64,000 nucleotides of DNA from Paenibacillus chondroitinus NBRC 15376 (GTDB taxonomy: Bacteria > Bacillota > Bacilli > Paenibacillales > NBRC-103111), in NCBI RefSeq assembly GCF_004000765.1, contig NZ_BILW01000002.1, positions 1 through 64,000 on the forward strand. Reading direction: 5' to 3'. The first letter of the stretch is position 1; each line of letters starts with the position of its first letter. This document shows, in pieces, positions 62,050 through 64,000 of this stretch. The notes beneath the pieces were generated by a model, which saw nothing but the letters and a program-made list of their open reading frames with translations, did no database searches and had not been told where the DNA came from. The position numbers and the translations under genes are program-made.

Positions 62050-62559
62050 TTATTTTTCAAATTTAATTACTTTTAAATCCTGAGGCTCCTTTTTCTCCTT
62101 TCTCATAATTCGTAGCATATATGTTGCTTGAGTTGGACTCCGGTTTTGATTGTATCTAAAACAAACCATTTTATATTGGAACTCTTCAATTAAATCCGAT
62201 AACTGTAATGCAGCAAATTCTCCCTTTTCGCCCCAACCAACAATGATTTCGCTTCCCAGCTTAAGAGCTCTTCGGACATATTTCTTATTTATTTCATCAA
62301 AGGCTGAACTATACAATCTTAATTTAGTTGATTTTGGCTCAATAAAGGAAATAACATTGACTAAAATTAACGTCCCAAACCCATTTGCTTTAGCAAAATC
62401 AACCATAAAATTTGAGGTTGCATCAGACTTTATATGATTGGCTTTACTAGGATTTAGAAGCAAAGCGGTTAATATCGGTTTTGTTTTATCCCAAGAAATT
62501 CTGAGATAATATCGCTTTGGAGATGACATAATTTCTTTAGGGAAACATATTCTACTCAC
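62050..62559 (-). CDS. DUF1643 domain protein
   Basis: The 169-residue protein has the DUF1643 pattern: LTALLLNPSKANHIKSDAT, then FAKANGFGTLILVNVISF and IIVGWGEKG near the end. Such proteins of unknown function are common near restriction systems and in mobile elements. The frame opens with TTG at 62562, but GTG at 62559 has AGGAGG at seven-base spacing. It is AT-rich and alone. Confidence 0.8.
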   Translation of the reverse strand: MSRICFPKEIMSSPKRYYLRISWDKTKPILTALLLNPSKANHIKSDATSNFMVDFAKANGFGTLILVNVISFIEPKSTKLRLYSSAFDEINKKYVRRALKLGSEIIVGWGEKGEFAALQLSDLIEEFQYKMVCFRYNQNRSPTQATYMLRIMRKEKKEPQDLKVIKFEK

Positions 62560-62661
62560 CAAAATTCCTCCTGTAGTGTATTTTATTGAAATAGATCTTC
62601 ATGTACCTAGCTTCCATCCATATTGCGTTTTATAGGATATTATGCTATTTTTAGCTTATCG

Positions 62662-62706
62662 GAAGCACCGATTAACCGTGAAGAAGGGTTAATCGGTGCT
62701 TTTATT
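62662..62706. terminator. Hairpin with 15-base stem (terminator-like)
   Basis: AAGCACCGATTAACC-GTGAAGAAG-GGTTAATCGGTGCTTTT. It lies between divergent genes, so its purpose is unclear: a plus-strand leader terminator 27 bases before the 66-residue gene (attenuator) or a remnant. Confidence 0.75.
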
Positions 62707-62732
62707 ATTTTGTAGAAAAAGGATGATATTTG

Positions 62733-62933
62733 ATGAGGATAAAAAAACAACGTATTGCAATTGAAACGGATAGCAGATTACATCTATGTCTTATTAATAA
62801 AGTTAAGCTTGAAATAAACGTTGCAGGAACTAACGAATATGTAGGTTGTATTAGCTCCTTTGATGAAAACGTTATTTCTGCAGATCATATTAATTTTTTG
62901 CGTATGAACTGCAAGATATACCTATCAAAATAG
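62733..62933 (+). CDS. Hypothetical protein, 66 residues
   Basis: ATG at 62733 has AAGGATG nine bases upstream. The product (MRIKKQRIAIETDSRLHLCL, VGCISSFDENVISADHINFLRMNCKIYLSK) looks like a small beta-barrel or strand-rich protein. No family was recognised. The strong hairpin just upstream suggests regulated expression. Confidence 0.6.
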   Translation: MRIKKQRIAIETDSRLHLCLINKVKLEINVAGTNEYVGCISSFDENVISADHINFLRMNCKIYLSK

Positions 62934-63655
62934 CAAAAAATATAAATACTCACCGTAAGTAGCCATCATTCTATAAGAACACGAAAGATTCGAAGTACGG
63001 ATTTCTTAACATCCATTGCCTTCACACATCCGTAGTCTTCGGTGAAATTGCGAATCGAATAACGGCGTTATCACTTGCATCAGGGCTTACTGGATCAAGC
63101 GGTCATCCATACGGTTGAATATCATCCGCCTCCGATTTGATTTAGGATTTCCAACAGTTTGACTTCCATCGGTCTGTTAGTTCCTGATTGAAGTTCCTTC
63201 TTCCCGATTTCACATCGTTCCCATCCGTGCACTTGTAGCTCAGCTACCGTCATGTTGTCTGTGCTAGGGGCTCCATCGTTTTGTTTAACGCGTTTGAACG
63301 CGGCTCTGAGGTTAAGTCCCTTAAGCATCCGCTTCTCTTTGCCGCGAGGCTTCATGTGAAGTTTGCTGCAGTCGTTGCTCACTGTTCAGACGCATCGGTT
63401 TCTCCTCTTCTTTAAGTCAGCTTATCCAGTTTTCAGCGTCCCGTACTATGGCGTCTGTTGACTCCTACAGGTTCGACGTTATCCTTTGGGCTACGATTAC
63501 GAAGTTACTTCACATTTTTTCTGTAGCCTCCAAAGATAGGAACGATATCTTTCAGCCTGCAGAATCTACCTCGCGACAACCCCCCTTACACTTGGCTAAC
63601 AGTAGGCGTTCGGGACTTCCACCCTAATGATGACGTCCATTCCTGGCGCACAAAT
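62934..63655 (-). mobile_element. Degenerate group II intron, inserted behind a terminator
   Basis: On the minus strand the intron begins at 63651 with GTGCGCC and continues with AGGGTGGAAGTCCC, the conserved 5' start and domain I pattern of bacterial group II introns. The reverse transcriptase remnant lies within. Domain V and the 3' end were not found, so it has been truncated. The start lies just after the terminator of the ATPase gene, the site preference of class IIC introns. Confidence 0.75.
62995..63395 (-). pseudogene. Group II intron-encoded reverse transcriptase, frameshifted remnant
   Basis: ATG at 63395 (behind AGAGGAG) starts MRLNSEQRLQQTSHEASRQREADA, the usual N-terminus of LtrA-type proteins; a one-base frameshift follows, then MLKGLNLRAAFKRVKQNDGAP and MTVAELQVHG continue. 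After a deletion, DRLIQ(stop)ALMQVITPLFDSQFH matches the next block of the palm domain (family DRLIQQA..QVL.PIFD). The catalytic YADD region and maturase domain are missing. Confidence 0.8.
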
Positions 63656-63689
63656 ATAAAAGCCAAGCAATTAAGCTTGGCTTTTTGAA
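63656..63689 (-). terminator. Terminator of the TniB/TnsC-like gene
   Basis: Minus strand: AAAAAGCCAAGC-TTAATT-GCTTGGCTTTT then ATATTT. It is the predicted landing site of the group II intron. Confidence 0.88.
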
Positions 63690-63705
63690 AGGGACCCTCA
63701 CCGAT

Positions 63706-64000
63706 TTACGTTAAAGGAAATTTTGATAATGAGAAGTCTTCGATAAGGAAGGGATTAACTGTTTTCCCCATACTTACGTGTGTGTAAAGTTCGTATGCTC
63801 TAGCAAAATCGGCTAGTTCAATACATTCCGCTTCACGATCAATTGCATATTTGGCTGCTTTTCGTATCAGCTTCATAATGGAATCAATGGATCCCCTCGT
63901 GGCGTAGTACATTCGATCACACATTAACTCATCTGCGAGCATTGCAGGACTAACAAATATTTCTGCAAGTTGTAGATCAATTTCATGCATCAATCTGCGA
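63706..64000 (-). CDS. TniB/TnsC-like AAA+ transposition ATPase, C-terminal end (partial)
   Basis: The frame enters from the right edge and is open to it. The 97 or so residues carry YYATRGSIDSIMKLIRKAAKYAI followed by ECIELADFARAY and end with TVNPFLIEDF, which is the helical lid end of TniB/TnsC-type regulators of Tn7/Tn5053-like transposition (pattern T.G.i..i..Ll+.A...Ai ... NPF). The nucleotide-binding half lies outside the window. Other AAA+ ATPases share this lid, so a search with the complete gene is decisive. A strong terminator follows. Confidence 0.65.
   Translation of the reverse strand, partial: RRLMHEIDLQLAEIFVSPAMLADELMCDRMYYATRGSIDSIMKLIRKAAKYAIDREAECIELADFARAYELYTHVSMGKTVNPFLIEDFSLSKFPLT

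Larger units (their letters stand above)
51308..64000. mobile_element. Putative Tn7-like element inserted in comEC (right end outside the window)
   Basis: The comEC frame breaks at 51307, and the next bases are 5'-TGTTGATACA, a TGT start as at Tn7-family ends. From here the sequence is clearly A+T richer, and gene content changes to defence-type and orphan genes. A TniB/TnsC-like ATPase fragment at the right edge supplies the transposition link. The second end, the transposase and the target duplication (predicted to be the five bases AGTAA at 51303-51307) are not in the window, so the element type is inference. Confidence 0.55.

Noticed and set aside
61972-62075. Plus-strand frame of about 34 codons (MKIISVDIHKKKH..)
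   Set aside because: It has no ribosome binding site, overlaps the DUF1643 gene end, and is low in complexity at its end.

Overview
The window reads as a chromosomal segment of a spore-forming, low-to-mid GC Firmicute of the Paenibacillus type. It carries spoIIP, gpr, a ger receptor operon, addAB (instead of recBCD), the CIRCE/HrcA heat-shock system, an alkaline phosphatase with a C-terminal stalk-like domain, and a gene order that largely matches the classic Bacillales run holA-rpsT-gpr-spoIIP-yqxA-lepA-hemW-hrcA-grpE-dnaK-dnaJ-prmA-rsmE-mtaB. The species cannot be fixed from the sequence alone.

Left part (1-18.4 kb): addB-addA-sbcD-sbcC is a leftward, overlapping DNA-end-processing operon (sbcC runs off the left edge). 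Then come citrate synthase with a cluster of dyad repeats upstream, an RlmI-type rRNA methyltransferase, a Na/Pi cotransporter, deoC, and the tRNA/rRNA modification genes mtaB and rsmE.

Middle (18.4-45 kb): an M50 protease and prmA are followed by a stretch that splits the usual dnaJ-prmA junction: a glycerophosphodiester phosphodiesterase, small genes including a YfhD-like one, a three-gene ABC/lipoprotein operon possibly for a metal, and a PhoA-type phosphatase behind a clear three-repeat Pho box. Next is the heat-shock operon hrcA-[chaperonin]-grpE-dnaK-dnaJ under a perfect CIRCE element. Its second gene is an archaeal-like (group III) chaperonin. hemW, lepA, a YqxA-like gene and spoIIP follow. 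Between spoIIP and gpr sits an extra operon of two TIR-like proteins, one with and one without the catalytic glutamate, plus a 53-residue protein. gpr (with a sigma-G/F-like promoter), rpsT, holA and an ECF sigma/anti-sigma pair complete this part.

Right part (45-64 kb): a GerA-type germinant receptor operon (A-B-C plus a small fourth gene) converges on comEC. comEC lacks its 5' third and is cut at about 51307, where an AT-rich region starting with 5'-TGT and short repeated motifs begins. I infer a large mobile element, probably Tn7-like, because a TniB/TnsC-type ATPase fragment lies at the right edge. Its cargo includes small paralogous proteins around an HNH-like gene, a GmrSD-type (DUF262/DUF1524) enzyme, several orphans, an RlmJ-like methyltransferase, a compact SF1 helicase-DarT-ADP-ribosylglycohydrolase operon, a DUF1643 protein, and a decayed group II intron sitting just behind the terminator of the ATPase gene. 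The helicase-DarT-glycohydrolase operon and the paired TIR-like operon are the strongest candidates for new systems.
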